From NCBI RefSeq assembly GCF_021155765.1, contig NC_060111.1, forward strand, positions 9,485,981 to 9,549,980: DNA of 64,000 nt. Reading direction: 5' to 3'. A model generated the notes under the pieces. It was not told the DNA's origin, ran no database searches, and worked only from the letters and a program-made list of their open reading frames with translations. This document shows positions 48,628-60,714 of this stretch, one piece after another. Within the stretch, counting starts at the first letter, position 1. Every line of letters begins with the position of its first letter. Source of the stretch: Diprion similis. Taxonomy: Eukaryota > Arthropoda > Insecta > Hymenoptera > Diprionidae. Made by a program: the position numbers and the translations under genes.

Positions 48628-48885
48628 GGGGCCATCCATAAATTACGTAACGCACTTTCGGGGTAGGGGGTCGTCAAAGCTTTTGTTACGCAACGCAATT
48701 TCTTGCTTTTGTCAGCTTTTCTCGTGGCAAAATAGAATTCTAATTCGAAATTCGCGCGCATGCGAGCGATTCACTGTGTCGAATATGTGGTCGGTGTTAT
48801 GTTATCTCCTGTGTAGGGGGGGGGGGGGGGGGGGGGGGGGGCAAAATCGCCAAAAAAGTGCGTCACGTAATTTATGGACGGCCCC
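48628..48885. mobile_element. MITE with a long internal G tract, inside a MOCS2B intron
   Basis: The terminal inverted repeats are GGGGCCATCCATAAATTACG at 48628 and, inverted, GGGGCCGTCCATAAATTACG ending at 48885, extending to about 28 bp (..TAACGCAC / ..TGACGCAC). The interior contains a run of 26 G at 48816-48841. It lies 70 bp after the exon-5 donor. The 87-codon ORF across it is a by-product. Confidence 0.9.
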
Positions 48886-49314
48886 TTGACGCTAAAGAAC
48901 TGAGCTCTGTTAGATTTACTGAAAATCTTAGTAAAGACTTATTTATTGTTTTAACGATAAAACAGTTTTATAGATGTTGAAAGTTCCTATTAGGTCTCTT
49001 TGCAATATACTGTAACTTGAGTTATTTTAAATTAATAATATGTTTTTCGATTAAATAAAGGGAGTGCAGTAAATGCAGAAAAACGTGGGGTGAAATGTAT
49101 ATTTTAGAAATATGTGCTCTGTGGTTAAAATCGTGAGACTATATATTTTCTCAATAATAGTGGTTGACAAAGGAACCTAGTAATTCATTTTTTAACGACG
49201 TGCATTTATCATTGAGGAATGAGATCCCTTTCTTTAATTATGCAGGATAAAAGCGTATCTTTCTAGCAAAATTTGAGTGATTGAAAACCTCATGAAATTG
49301 TTGTCTCGTTTCAG

Positions 49315-49368
49315 CAAGGGCAGGAGGATAGAAGTTTCAAAAGCAGTTATCAACCTGTGAGAAAAAGA
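49315..49368 (+). CDS. Mocs2B: MOCS2B exon 6: basic linker micro-exon
   Basis: An 18-codon exon between CTCGTTTCAG and AGAAAAAGA|GTAAGT, in phase 0 on both sides. It encodes QGQEDRSFKSSYQPVRKR, a basic Ser-rich linker comparable in position to the Lys/Arg-rich PPKKSRKKS of the fly protein. Being 54 nt with both ends in phase 0, it could be skipped without disturbing the frame. Confidence 0.75.
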
Positions 49369-49834
49369 GTAAGTCAAATCAAGGAGCATATTTGCAAAGA
49401 TTCGAATGAAAAATTTATAGTCTTCTAAAACCTATGTGAAAATCAATTTAAAAGATTAATTAACGAGTTCTACTGAATATTTTACCTATATTTTAATAAT
49501 TTTTTGTTTTCAAAAGTACTAATTTTGAATTACACTCCTCTGTTGTATAGCTACAGACATTCCCACTGGTGCAAATTACAAAATCATGTGCTTACGATGA
49601 TAGACGGTGACATGACTTTTTTTTATATGCACAGAATATAAGGCATACGCATGTATGAACTCGTATAGTCAGAACCTCAACTCCCGTAATCACTACTAGT
49701 TACAAATATCTATCAGAATTTTTGAAAATCCCTACGAAGAGCCTGAATCACTATTGACGCTTTTTTTACTCTTTGCTGACTTTACAGCAATAATTAGGTC
49801 GATATAACAATTCTGTAATTATTTATCTGTGCAG

Positions 49835-49906
49835 ACATTCTCGACAGCGGAATTGGACACGAAACTGCATGAGCTGGAGAGCAAATATACCAAAATAGTT
49901 AATTAA
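49835..49906 (+). CDS. Mocs2B: MOCS2B exon 7: C-terminal helix and stop
   Basis: The acceptor ATCTGTGCAG ends at 49834. The exon encodes TFSTAELDTKLHELESKYTK and IVN, then TAA at 49904-49906. The (Y/F)S-x-x-EL...K-L motif matches the fly C-terminus SYSAQELSAFIQKI. A poly-A hexamer AATAAA at 50688-50693 is the first clear one I noticed downstream, about 780 nt past the stop; an earlier variant signal may be used. Confidence 0.85.
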   Translation, partial: TFSTAELDTKLHELESKYTKIVN

Positions 49907-52130
49907 GTGTAAATATAAACTGAAATATTCTATTTTATATTATAGTTTATTTTACCATTTGATGATTAAGTATTTGATATGATAATGAGTAAGGTCGTGG
50001 AAGATGAAAGTGGCTGCTCTTGTAAATTGTAAATGACATAGGTAATCATTAAGGAGACAAAGTAAAAACATCTATAGTAAAGTGTGCGTGATTTCGAAAA
50101 TTTTTTCCAGTTGTTTTGATTCTTTGGATAGAAAATTCGATGGTCAAATAATCACTAAAATTATTTTTCTTAACCATATTTTTCCTGCTTCTACGTGAGA
50201 TTGCTTTATAATGGTTGAAATGGTGGAAAAATCGTTACATCTTTAGTTGAATAATAATCGGATTATTTTAGCAAGATACATTATGTGTAAATGAAAGAAC
50301 GCATTGAAAGATATTTGATATAAATATACAAAATGAAAAATAACTAAAACTACATTTTTCAATACCACAGAACAAAAAATTGCATTGTTACACTAAAAAT
50401 AACGTAACATCTAAACATAATAAGTGCATAAAATCACATGATTAGTAATCTAGTTATATTATAAGCATTTCATACAATTTTGTCAGCTTCGTTTACAACC
50501 ATCAAGCAAAGTCATGCAGACACTAATGTATACCAATAGTTGTCAAATGATGTCAAATCCATATTTTCAAATGATACACAAAAGACTGAAGAGAAGCGAA
50601 GACAATATATTATTAATAAGAGTTGACCAATCAATTTATATTTTATGCACCTGCCCATATCCCTAAAACAAAGTATAATACATAATCAATAAATGATGTT
50701 CCCGCTAGCTTCCTGTTGATGCATTGAGTATGCGTGGTGCGAGTATTATGCATGCAAATATTGTGCGCATAACAATTTCATACATTAGCATATGAAATTA
50801 GGGAGGGTAAGTAAGCTGTATACCCAAGTTCTAGTTCAAAAAACTAGCGTCATTTTACAAAAATAACATCTATTCAGAAAAATTTTGCATGCCGACAAAA
50901 TATCAATTAGGTTCCTGTGGTGCAGGGTTCACAGATAAAACACGCGATATAATATTTTTACATTTAATCTAAATAATTGAGACATTTGGAAGCGAAACTT
51001 GATTTTAAAGTTCCGTCACGTCAGTCATGACGAAGTAATTGTAGTTTGACTTAGACTCTTGTAGAATTGTTCAATTCAAAACTCGACAGTCAGAGTATCT
51101 AAAATCCTCGGTTCTTCGTGCTTGACAACAAATTGCGAACAGCAAGCATTCTTAATATTCACTCCTTAATTAATATGCAGTAGGTATATTGAGTATGTGA
51201 GGTAGGGAGACACGCGCTATCGTGTTGATACGTAATCGTGTATAGTTGGAGCAAAAAACTAGTCTATACGAAATCGACGGACATATTGTTTGATGATTTA
51301 GGACAAGTCGTGCGATACTTTGTTTGATCGAAAAATCGTATCTTCTAGTAGCGTGTCTTATTTATTATCTAATCCGAACATAACGGTAAAAAATTATTTC
51401 AAGGGTACGTAACACGAAAGCAAAAATATAAGTTTTAGTTTTGAAACTGATTTTAATGCGGTGATGACAATTATCCGTCGAGTAAATTCCGAGCATCCTA
51501 TCATCGTCAAAAATAAACGCTTCAAAATTAAATCTCATCGATTTTAAAATAAACTGCAGATGCCGGTAGGTCTTAATCTGCGGTATTAACTTATGCGCAT
51601 GATTGTACAAATACAGAGCCGTATGCACACGTCTTTCGACGGTGCCGGCTGTTGGGAATAGTTCGTTGTTTGACTATCAGAGGTAGTAACGGTCGTTTAT
51701 GAGCAAGTCGTGTTCGCTGGTCGTGGTGTTGGGAAATGGTATGGCCGAGGGATCGCAGCTCGTTCCCTCACCATCGAGTGTGTAGTGATTGGTGGTAATT
51801 TCTAATCGAAACTGTGAGAAAATATGTACTTGGCGATTATTTCTTGAGTGGCAAAAGAGAGTAGAAAACATCCACTAAAGGTAGGATTACATAAATTATT
51901 CACCCAACCGACGGTATTTTCAATTATGCTTGTTCTTCGCACCATCGACTGACCGTGCATAGAATGTTATTCACATCCGACGACGTCGTCTGCCACCGTC
52001 TGACAACTGCACGAATTTTGACTTTCTTTTATTTTATATACATAACCAACAGCTGGGATGTGTGTTACATATAACGCCGGTAGTAGTATGGAGATGAACT
52101 AATTTTCGTATTTATTTTCGAGTTCGTAAA

Positions 52131-52154
52131 ATGTGTGAAGTCGTGCGGTGGCCG
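52131..52154 (+). CDS. Possible first coding exon (tentative)
   Basis: ATG in an AAA context is followed by seven codons (MCEVVRWP) and a near-ideal donor, CCG|GTAAGT, at the edge of a locally G+C-richer segment (51,400-52,150). This is what a promoter-proximal first exon looks like, but I found no downstream exon to join it to in this window. Low confidence. Confidence 0.2.
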
Positions 52155-52617
52155 GTAAGTTGTGAATATCCATTATTATTTCCTGTTTTTTTTTTTTTTT
52201 TCAATTTTTTATCCCGCTAATTTATTTCTTCTATTCTTCCCAATTCATGTATAGTATAAATATTCCTACTTTTTTCTCTCAAGTTTTTCATTAAAACATT
52301 TATACAATTATCCATCGCGCTCAGATATAAAGTCGGCCTTTGGCTGCTCTGAGTGCTCCCTTATGACAAATTATGACTGTGACTTGATCGTGAAACTTTG
52401 GCGGCATGTAGTCTTAATTATGCTTCGATTTATACCTTTACTGTATTACCGACGCGCTGCACTATCTCAGTCTCTCCTTCTCAACATTTCTATTATACGT
52501 ATTTCGTTTACTGACTTAACACGAGTCGAAAAAAAGAACGTTATTGACAGTTGAACTTTTCTCGGTGTCGATGGGTCAGCGATAGACAGTCAAATTTAAA
52601 TTGTCGTTTCGAACGTT

Positions 52618-52636
52618 GGGGGGGGGGGGGGGGGGG
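52618..52636. repeat. Poly-G tract
   Basis: Nineteen consecutive G. No MITE ends like those of the other G-tract elements are visible around it. Confidence 0.9.
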
Positions 52637-55600
52637 CTCTCAGAACTACAGCATTTATTGAATGACAATATTTTCCATGAGATAATGTAATCAGTCTAAA
52701 GCAATATTAAGTTAGATTTGAAAATTTTTAGACAACAGTTTTTGGACTTACGTTCGAATACGTAGAAAAAGGATGAAAAGACGGTGTGAAAACTTACATC
52801 GATAAAGAAAAAAGCATAAATTATATACACACACGGTTATGCGGACGTTGAGTTGTTATGATCATCATTGAAACATCACAATCGTATATATGGCATCAGG
52901 AATTCCCCATGAACTTCAGCTACTCTTTTCGTCCCTCGCGTCGTCGATATTTCCGGTAATTGGATCTTAGTAGTATTTGAAAGAACGTTTCTTGAAAAAC
53001 GTTAATCCACTTATTGCCTGTGTGCAAGAAAAAGGTAGAAATGCGAGATAAATTTATCTGCACTACCGTTTTTACATGAATTTCTGAACGGAATTGGATT
53101 CATATTTTTCCTAATGCACATTACAACTAAGAACAACGATATTCTTTTTTTTTCAACCAATAAGGCACGTTTCAGTTTGTCGTAAGTTTTATACAATATT
53201 CAAGAACTTGCGTAATAATCTACACGGAAAATCCGCATCGTGGGCATTAGGAGTGTATAATTAAAAAAAAATTTGTTGTTCGATCTCCAAGTTCGTAAAA
53301 CCATAATTCATTACATAATATCAAAACTTGTGTAAGGAAAACGCCATGCGATTACTTTAAGCGGTGCCGCATCCAAATTTTTCATTCTCGCCATTTGGTT
53401 AATACATAAGAAATCCAATTCTGACGGTTATTGGATGAAGATTATAATTTTTCTATACAATGGACAGAACACTACGTGGTAGATAGCGTTTGACAACTGT
53501 TTTCTTCAAATCAGTGCGTCGTCGAACATTCTAATTGTAAGCTGTACGATCTTCGAGATATTCAGCATTGCGTAAAACGCAGTTCCTTTGCCTTTTCAAA
53601 AAATCGGTACGGCTTAAATCTACGACGCGTCGATCAAAAGATAATTAAATAAGTTGTGAAACGCTGTATACCAAATCAAACTCTATTGTATGGAGAAGTT
53701 AAATTATTATTTCCATTAAAATGTCAGCATTTGATTAAATCTCGATGAGGCACCGCTGCAAAAATCACAGGGTCTTTTCCTTGCACGAAATTTGTTTTTT
53801 TTGGAGCAGCCTCGTGTAACTACAACAAAGTAAAAAAGGATAGATATCAATGATGTTTCCGTATTCTTGGTGATCAAAACTCTGGCGATGTAAAAATAAA
53901 TTTAATTAGTAAGCAAATGACGCTGAAACTAACAGATATTAGTCAACAGGTTATACAGGCGGAAAGCTTCCAAGGGATGACGAAACGATAAAACTTGGCA
54001 TGCAGGATTATTCAGGGAACTCCTAGACTATAGTTTCAACGTCGTAGTAAGCATTGATAGTGAACAACGTGGCGAATTTAGTGATATTAGATTTGATTGT
54101 CGCACAGAGCAAGATTTTTCTTCGCCTTTGACCTTGCAATAATATCTATGTGAGTTTATATACGGATCCAAATTTTTTTAAGTTATTGCAATTCGAGATC
54201 GCCCATTTTCTATAATTAAAGCACAAATGTATATTGGCCAGTCCACCGATTATCGACAAATGAACGAGACGTGAAAAAATCGGTTCGTTTGGAATTTTTA
54301 CCTCTTGTAGCGTGTACTAAGATTGAAAATTTCACCAAGTTTGGATCTTCTCGGACTTACCATTTGCGAGCAATGCCACATCAAAGTTTATTATTTCAAC
54401 CTAATTGAGGTTTAAACACGATTTGTTTTCGTATCGCTATTGGCATAAAAAAATGATGAAAAAATAGGTATCTTATGCAAAAAATTCTCACCTTTTTAAA
54501 TATGTTATTCATTTCTGGATAACGTATCAAAATCAACTTCAAAAAGACGTTTTTCATGTGAAAGCTGAGAGCTCTTCGGTATATTGTATGTACATGTGAA
54601 CACGCGCCCAACGTGCACGTATGGTGTATGAATATTGCGGCGTTTCACGTTGTCATTTGAAAAGTACGTTCAAAGAATAAAACCTCCACGATTTTGGGAA
54701 CTTTAAAAATTGAGTTTCGTTGTATATATTATTGGATAAATGACCCATTTGTCTTTCACAGAAATCCCTCCTATAAGCCAATGTTACGAGTGAACTTATT
54801 TCCATCTTTGGAATGTATCACGTAATGTAGCGTTTATCTAAGTAGGTATAAGCAGTAAGTAATAACCATATGTATTCACGGTTATGTACTTGTTGATGCT
54901 TATCTGTGATGCGTAAGGATTACTTATGCGTCTCTGACTGACATAGGTACATATGCAAGATGTTCTTTTATAGGTATGCAGACTTTCGCAAAGTTGTGAA
55001 ACTGTAAAATAATTGCATTCCACCAACGGCAACAAGGTACTACCTATGTAGAAAAAATAATATCCGTCCGCGAAACGGGTTGATAATACTATATCGTCTT
55101 GAGAGTAAGGTATCATGCCTTTTTCAATTGTTGCTTAAAAGGTAATGTTATATCGCCGCGCGTAATCAAATCGAGCCCCATAAGGTTTCGACGTAATACC
55201 TACTCAGACCTAATTATAGCTATACGTTTTATTACTTCCAATCTATGATCATTCGATGGAATTTATACAGTTAAAGTTCGAGCAGTTTAGGTACATCACG
55301 CAAGTTTTTGTATTAAATATTTTTTAAAATTGAATAAAAAACACTTATCAATTATCATCAATTTTCAAGTTGACGTAAATATCGACATTTTTTTTTTACA
55401 TTCGTGCATATTGGAATTCAATCATCCTACAAAATATTGACTAAACCCGTTTTCTACGTTGCAATGTCTAGTGTTTGTGCTAAACGTAAAGTTTCGTTAG
55501 TCTGACACAATTTTATTTTAGAGATTCCACCCTGAACTAATTCTGTATGTATTCACGAGTATTAAATATATCGTTAACTACAAGCTGGTTATGATTTGCA

Positions 55601-55638
55601 CATGGATCTAGGACTTGCGGATGATCTTGAGGCAAATT

Positions 55639-56126
55639 AGGGACCATTTATTAATTATATAAGGACGATTTTAGCCATTTTTAAACCCCCCCCCCCCCCC
55701 CCCCCACGCCCATGTAAGAACCCATAAAACTTCTTGGACTCCCCATCCCTCTTCTTACGAAAGATTTTACCTATAGTTTTCATTTATAATCTTCAAAGTG
55801 TGTAAATATGATCAGATTTACGATTTTAAAAACTTATTATAAAATAAATTTTTTTACAATAACAATATATAAATGAAATTGTATATTGAAAATGAAAAAA
55901 TAGATCTCATAGTTTATGGAACGTCAAAATAGAATTTCTTCTTTGGAGTTTTTGAAACTGCACTTCAATTTTCGGTGTGATTTTTGTTTCCTGAAACATT
56001 GCTGTACAGACGTTTTGTCTCAATGGAAAATGTCTATTATGCACATTCCGACTTGTAAAATATTGTGTAAGATAACCCCCCCTCCACCTCCCTTGGGACC
56101 CTCACGTAATTAATGAATGGCTCCTT
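55639..56126. mobile_element. Second MITE of the G-tract type, inverted orientation
   Basis: The left end AGGGACCATTTATTAATTAT and the inverted right end AAGGAGCCATTCATTAATTA are related to the ATAAATTACGTAA termini of the element at 48,628. It contains 20 consecutive C at 55686-55705 and a shorter C tract near the right end (56077-56083). About 490 bp; no gene inside. Confidence 0.75.
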
Positions 56127-58054
56127 ATGAGTGTTCAGATTTTTCTCCAATGTTGTGTGACATAAAATCATTTTATTCTTGCGCAATATTTCAATTATAA
56201 TTGACGAAATTTGAAAATTACGTGTAATTAAAAATACTGAGTTATTCTCTGCATGTCTTCGATATATTTCGTCTTTGATTAGTGCTTGAATTTCACTTTT
56301 TTTTTTATCTTCTTCGTGGAATTTCGTATTCAAATTTAAATATCAATATAAAATTAAAAATTAAAATTAGTGGCGTTACGGTAACGAACAGTGCCTGTTT
56401 AGAAACATCGTACCCGGAAAGAGTTTTTAATAGATATCATTTGATTTAGTCAGGTCTAAATTATATCAAAATATTGTCTTCGTTTAATCGTTAACTGACG
56501 ACTGTTAAGGACGGCTACCTACATGGGGGTTTGTGTGTTTTATGGGATTGCGTGTTGAACGTTTTTGCCGATAAAGAAGCTACCCGATCGCTAACACGGC
56601 ATTTCATGGCCCCAGGCCCATCCGGGGCTACTTACCCACCGAGTACTGGTCACGAATATTTACCCCGTGGGTAATCGTCTTTAAATTCTTTCGTCAATGA
56701 TGCAATCTAATCTGAATATAAGTGTATAACGTATAGATCTGATAAGATCTCTATTATATCTATAATTAGTGACGTGTGAGTTACTTATGATCAGATCAGA
56801 TTAAGTAGAAACAAAATTTAGATCTCGATAGATCAAGAGAACTCAATTAAATCTCGTGCCAAGTACATTAAAGAATAAAAAATGAAATAAAATGCTCGCG
56901 CGAGCTGACTCGGTTTTTCTCTAATCATTCCAAATTGCTCAGTTTGCTCAAGGATTCTCGTCTCGTTTTTCAAATAGCAGTTGTATAACATTGTTTTGAA
57001 AGTTGTATGAGTGTAAAGATAACATGCATAAGCAGGGTGTTTAACGACCTGAAAAAAGCTGAACATTCTTAAATGTCATGAAATTCAATGTGACCCTTGA
57101 AAAGTTTTAAGATGTCGTGAAATTTCACTAATAAACCTGAAAATGTTATGTTTAGATTAATTAGTAACTCAGATTTCAGCAATAATAGTAATATTCATAC
57201 TCAATCACATTTTTTTTTTAATTTTGAGTACTTTGCATAGATGTTGTTTTTTTTTTTCTATGCACGGAATACACATATCGTTATATACCATATATACATA
57301 AGTATATGTATATTGCGCGTATTGCTAAGGCGATGTGAAAGTCACGTGACCGCTCTAGGAGAGTGAGAGAGAGAGAGATGCCTTAAAAAATTGTATTGAA
57401 AAACTGTATTGTTTGTTACTCTTTCGTTTTAATTATACATATATAAGCATTTTGTACGTTTCTCGCTCCAGCGTCACGGAAGCAATAATTATGATGATAA
57501 ATAAACAAGAAATTGCGATGTTAATGTGCAGCTGCTTGCTATACTCTAAATATTTAGAAAATCACATAGAAAAACAAATCAAAATTATCGGTGTATCAAA
57601 ATTTCGTTTAATCATGTCAAATAGAATATCTCAGGCAATTATGACCGCTTAATATTGATATTTAGAGCCGCCCATTTTGTATTTTCCATTCAAATAACAC
57701 CTAAAAAAAAAAAAAAATCGGAAAGTTTTCGCATTTTTTTTCTCGTAAATGGCTTGAATTATCTTATTGTCATAGCGATTGGTCTAAATTTCTGGTCCAT
57801 TAGCAACGTGATTATAAACTGATGCATCTCATGACGAATCTAATGTCAGTCACAGTTGCTTATCGTTCCTTCTGATTTTTTTATTAGAACGCCCTGTACG
57901 CCCAAAACCAAACTTTAATATCTCGAAAACATCCTAGTTAGGAAAAGTCAACACGAAACTGAATGTACTGTACCTTTACTTTCGAAATTACGTGAATTTC
58001 CCGAAATAATATACTATTTTGAGATCTTGCAACGTAGGTCTGCGCATGCGGCAT

Positions 58055-59323
58055 ATTAGGGTGTACCGAATTGAAAAAAAATTCGAATTTCCTTCAGGCA
58101 CATGGCTTTGAGGTTAGGTTTTTCTTGAAACAAAAGCCTTAGAAAAACTGAGCGCTGTGGTACAAGATTTAGGGGCTCCAAAAATCGTTTTTGTGAACAA
58201 AAGTGAAACATCGACATAATCATCACTTAAACGCATATTATCATCTCTATATTGTAGGAAACTGTTTGTTGATGTTCAATGGACTACTTTTCAGACTCGT
58301 TACTAAGAAACGATTCTGAAGACGGAAAAACGACTTAACAGCCTCATTTTATATGCAATTCTGAGCAAAAAAACTCAAGACTTTTTCGTTTGACGCAGAA
58401 ATAAAAAAAATGGCACAGATTCTACGAAATCGTAGCAGTAACTTCGTAGAATTCATGCCATTTATTTATTTCTGCATCAAAGGAAAATGCATTAAAGTGT
58501 TTCTGTTCTGAATTGTGAATAGAATGGGACTGTAGGGTTGGCCGAAAAAAAAAATAAAAAATTTTCCTCTAGTTACCGTGGAAATATCGTTCAAGATGAT
58601 GAAATTTAAATAACACGGGAAATTTTCTTTTTTTTCGAATTTTATAGCGATCTAAAGAATGAGCGAGTTGTTGAAATCAATACATATTCTTGTAGAAAAT
58701 TGAACGATATACAAAAAAGGTCTGATCTGACTTTTCGCTAAGTCGACTCGTTTAAAAGTTATTCAAAATCGATTTTCTCACGATTATTAGTATTTTGTAA
58801 AAATTTTGATGTTTTACCAAAAAACACTTGATGAACTTCACGAAAAATATAATGTTTTATGTTTTTGAGGGAATATTTCGTGATGAAATATTTAAAAAAT
58901 TGTGGAAGTCATCGTATACCATTTGTGGTTGAACTTTAACCTTGAATAACTTTTAACTGAGTCGACTTGGTGAAAAATCAGATCAGACCTTTTTTGTAGA
59001 TCGTTCAATTTCCTACAAGAATATGTATTGATTTATACAACTCGCTCATTAGTTAGAACGGAATAAAATTCCAAATAAGGTAAAAAAAAATTTTAAGGCT
59101 CCTACAATATAGAGTTTCCTATAATATAGAGATGACAATATTCGTTTGAGTGATGATTACGTCGATTTTTTGTTTTGTTTTTCACGAAAACGATTTTCGG
59201 AACCACTAAATCTTGTGCCACAGCGCTCAGTTCTTCTGAGGCTTTTGTTTTAAGCAAAACCTAAACTTTAAGCCATGTGCCTGAAGGAAATTTGGAAAAT
59301 TTTTTAATTTGCTACACCCTAAT
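58055..59323. mobile_element. Nested inverted-repeat element with ATTAGGGTG termini
   Basis: The outer arms are about 210-225 bp: ATTAGGGTGTACCGAATTG at 58055 and, inverted, ATTAGGGTGTAGCAAATTA ending at 59323, sharing CCTTCAGGCACATGGCTT further in. Inside are a second inverted pair (about 58659-58772 with 58930-59053) and a hairpin (58384-58487) around CGTAGAATTC. The flanks GCGGCAT and ACGGCAT agree at 6 of 7 bases, which looks like a target-site duplication. There are no long ORFs; it is a non-autonomous element. Confidence 0.82.
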
Positions 59324-59592
59324 ACGGCATGTATTATCAAGTGGTAATTTAGTGTTCAGAGTTCAAAACTGTCTATAATAGAGTTATATACTTAGACCGA
59401 TCAATTTTAGCTGTACTTGTTGTATTTGACAGTTGAATAAGATGTGTCTAAAAAAAAAGAAAAAGTCTCCATCGTTTTGTTCTCGCAATGTATTGGTGCG
59501 CCAATTGGATCAGCAGTATTGTTATTTCGCGTTCTCATCGTGGCGGCTACAAGTCATAGCAATGATACCAACTATGAATGCTATAACGGATC

Positions 59593-60399
59593 TTAAGGTG
59601 CATATGAAGACCCGTTGTACACCTCGAAAACGCGGGGATACAAAACTCTTATACCGCTCAAGCGATCAGAGTGAAACTCGGGCAATTAATGCCTTATTTT
59701 GGCAAAAAGTAAAGCGTCTTTTTACTTTTTCGAACTTTCGAAAAAAATTTTACAGATTGGTTAACACCCACAGAAATTGACCAAATTTTCACAGTTGAAC
59801 TGAATGGATCGATCTATCCGGTATGATGCTACTCGGCGGTGATAAAACACACATTTTGAGCCCAGTCCCATGAGATTTGATGGTGAAATGACGAAATGGC
59901 AGCTGATCTGGTTTTCGACCACGAAGTACACCGAAATCTCATTTTGGCAACATTTGTTACCGACAGTATGCGCATGCCGGTAATGTATACGTGTAATGTC
60001 GGTAAAGAATTACCGGCACGCGTGGAAGGTCGGTAACAAATATCGCCAAAATGAGATTTCGGTGTACTCCATGATCGAAACCCAGATCAGCTGCCATTTC
60101 GTCATTCACCATCAAATCTCATGGGACTGGGCTCAAAATGTGTGTTTCATCACCGCCGAGTGGCATCATACCTGATAGTTCGATGCATTCAGTGCAACTG
60201 TGAAAATTTGGCCAATTTCTGTGGGTGGTAACCAATCTGTAAAATTTTTTTCCAAATTTTGAAAAATTATAAAGGCGCTCCACTTTTTGCCAAAATAAGG
60301 CATTAATTGCCCAAGTTTCACTCTGATCGCTTGAGCGGTATAGGAGTTTTGCATCCCCGCGTTTTCGAGGTGTACAGTGCATCTTTATAAGCACCTTAA
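59593..60399. mobile_element. Large palindromic fold-back element flanked by TTAA
   Basis: The whole 807 bp is an imperfect palindrome centred near 59,995. It begins TTAAGGTGCATATGAAGA and ends, inverted, TTAAGGTGCTTATAAAGATG. The arms are about 390 bp and diverged by scattered substitutions. Both arms carry an open frame with nearly the same translation (RKRGD[T/A]KLLYRSSDQSET...), which is a result of the palindrome, not evidence of a gene. TTAA at both ends resembles the target duplication of piggyBac-type or Sola3 elements. There is no transposase inside. Confidence 0.85.
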
Positions 60400-60714
60400 C
60401 TGGTATGAAAGTTGTAGTTTACTGAAAATTAGTCAGCATGATTGCCGCATACTTACAAAAGTGTAGTTTCGTGTAGTGATATCGAAACATCATTCCAAGA
60501 GATACGTGCTTGGCGCTGACATTTTTCTTGAAAATTAATTATGAATGCTGTAACGACAAAGTGATCACGAAGGCTAATCTTTTGCATTATTAACGTGGAA
60601 TAATGACCTGGAAAAATGGATTGTACATCTTCTTACAACGTGGGATAGTATTTTTCTACTCACACGAACCAAAAACTTGATACGGTATTAAAACAGAATG
60701 TTTGAGTACTTTAC

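Larger units (their letters stand above)
49907..58054. other. Downstream region without a certain gene
   Basis: Contains the Mocs2 3' UTR at the left, the G+C-richer 51.4-52.15 kb patch, the poly-G tract, the MITE at 55.6 kb and a G+C-rich segment at 56,510-56,690 with a TTACCCAC...GTGGGTAA hairpin. A (GA)n run lies at 57,360-57,378. Other ORFs show no coding features. Confidence 0.55.

Noticed and set aside
48626..48889. 87-codon ORF with a poly-Gly run
   Set aside because: It lies wholly in a MITE and the Gly run is the G tract.
59433..60394. Two ORFs (115 and 91 codons) with nearly identical translations on opposite strands
   Set aside because: They are the two arms of one palindrome; the similarity comes from the inverted repeat, not from paralogous genes.
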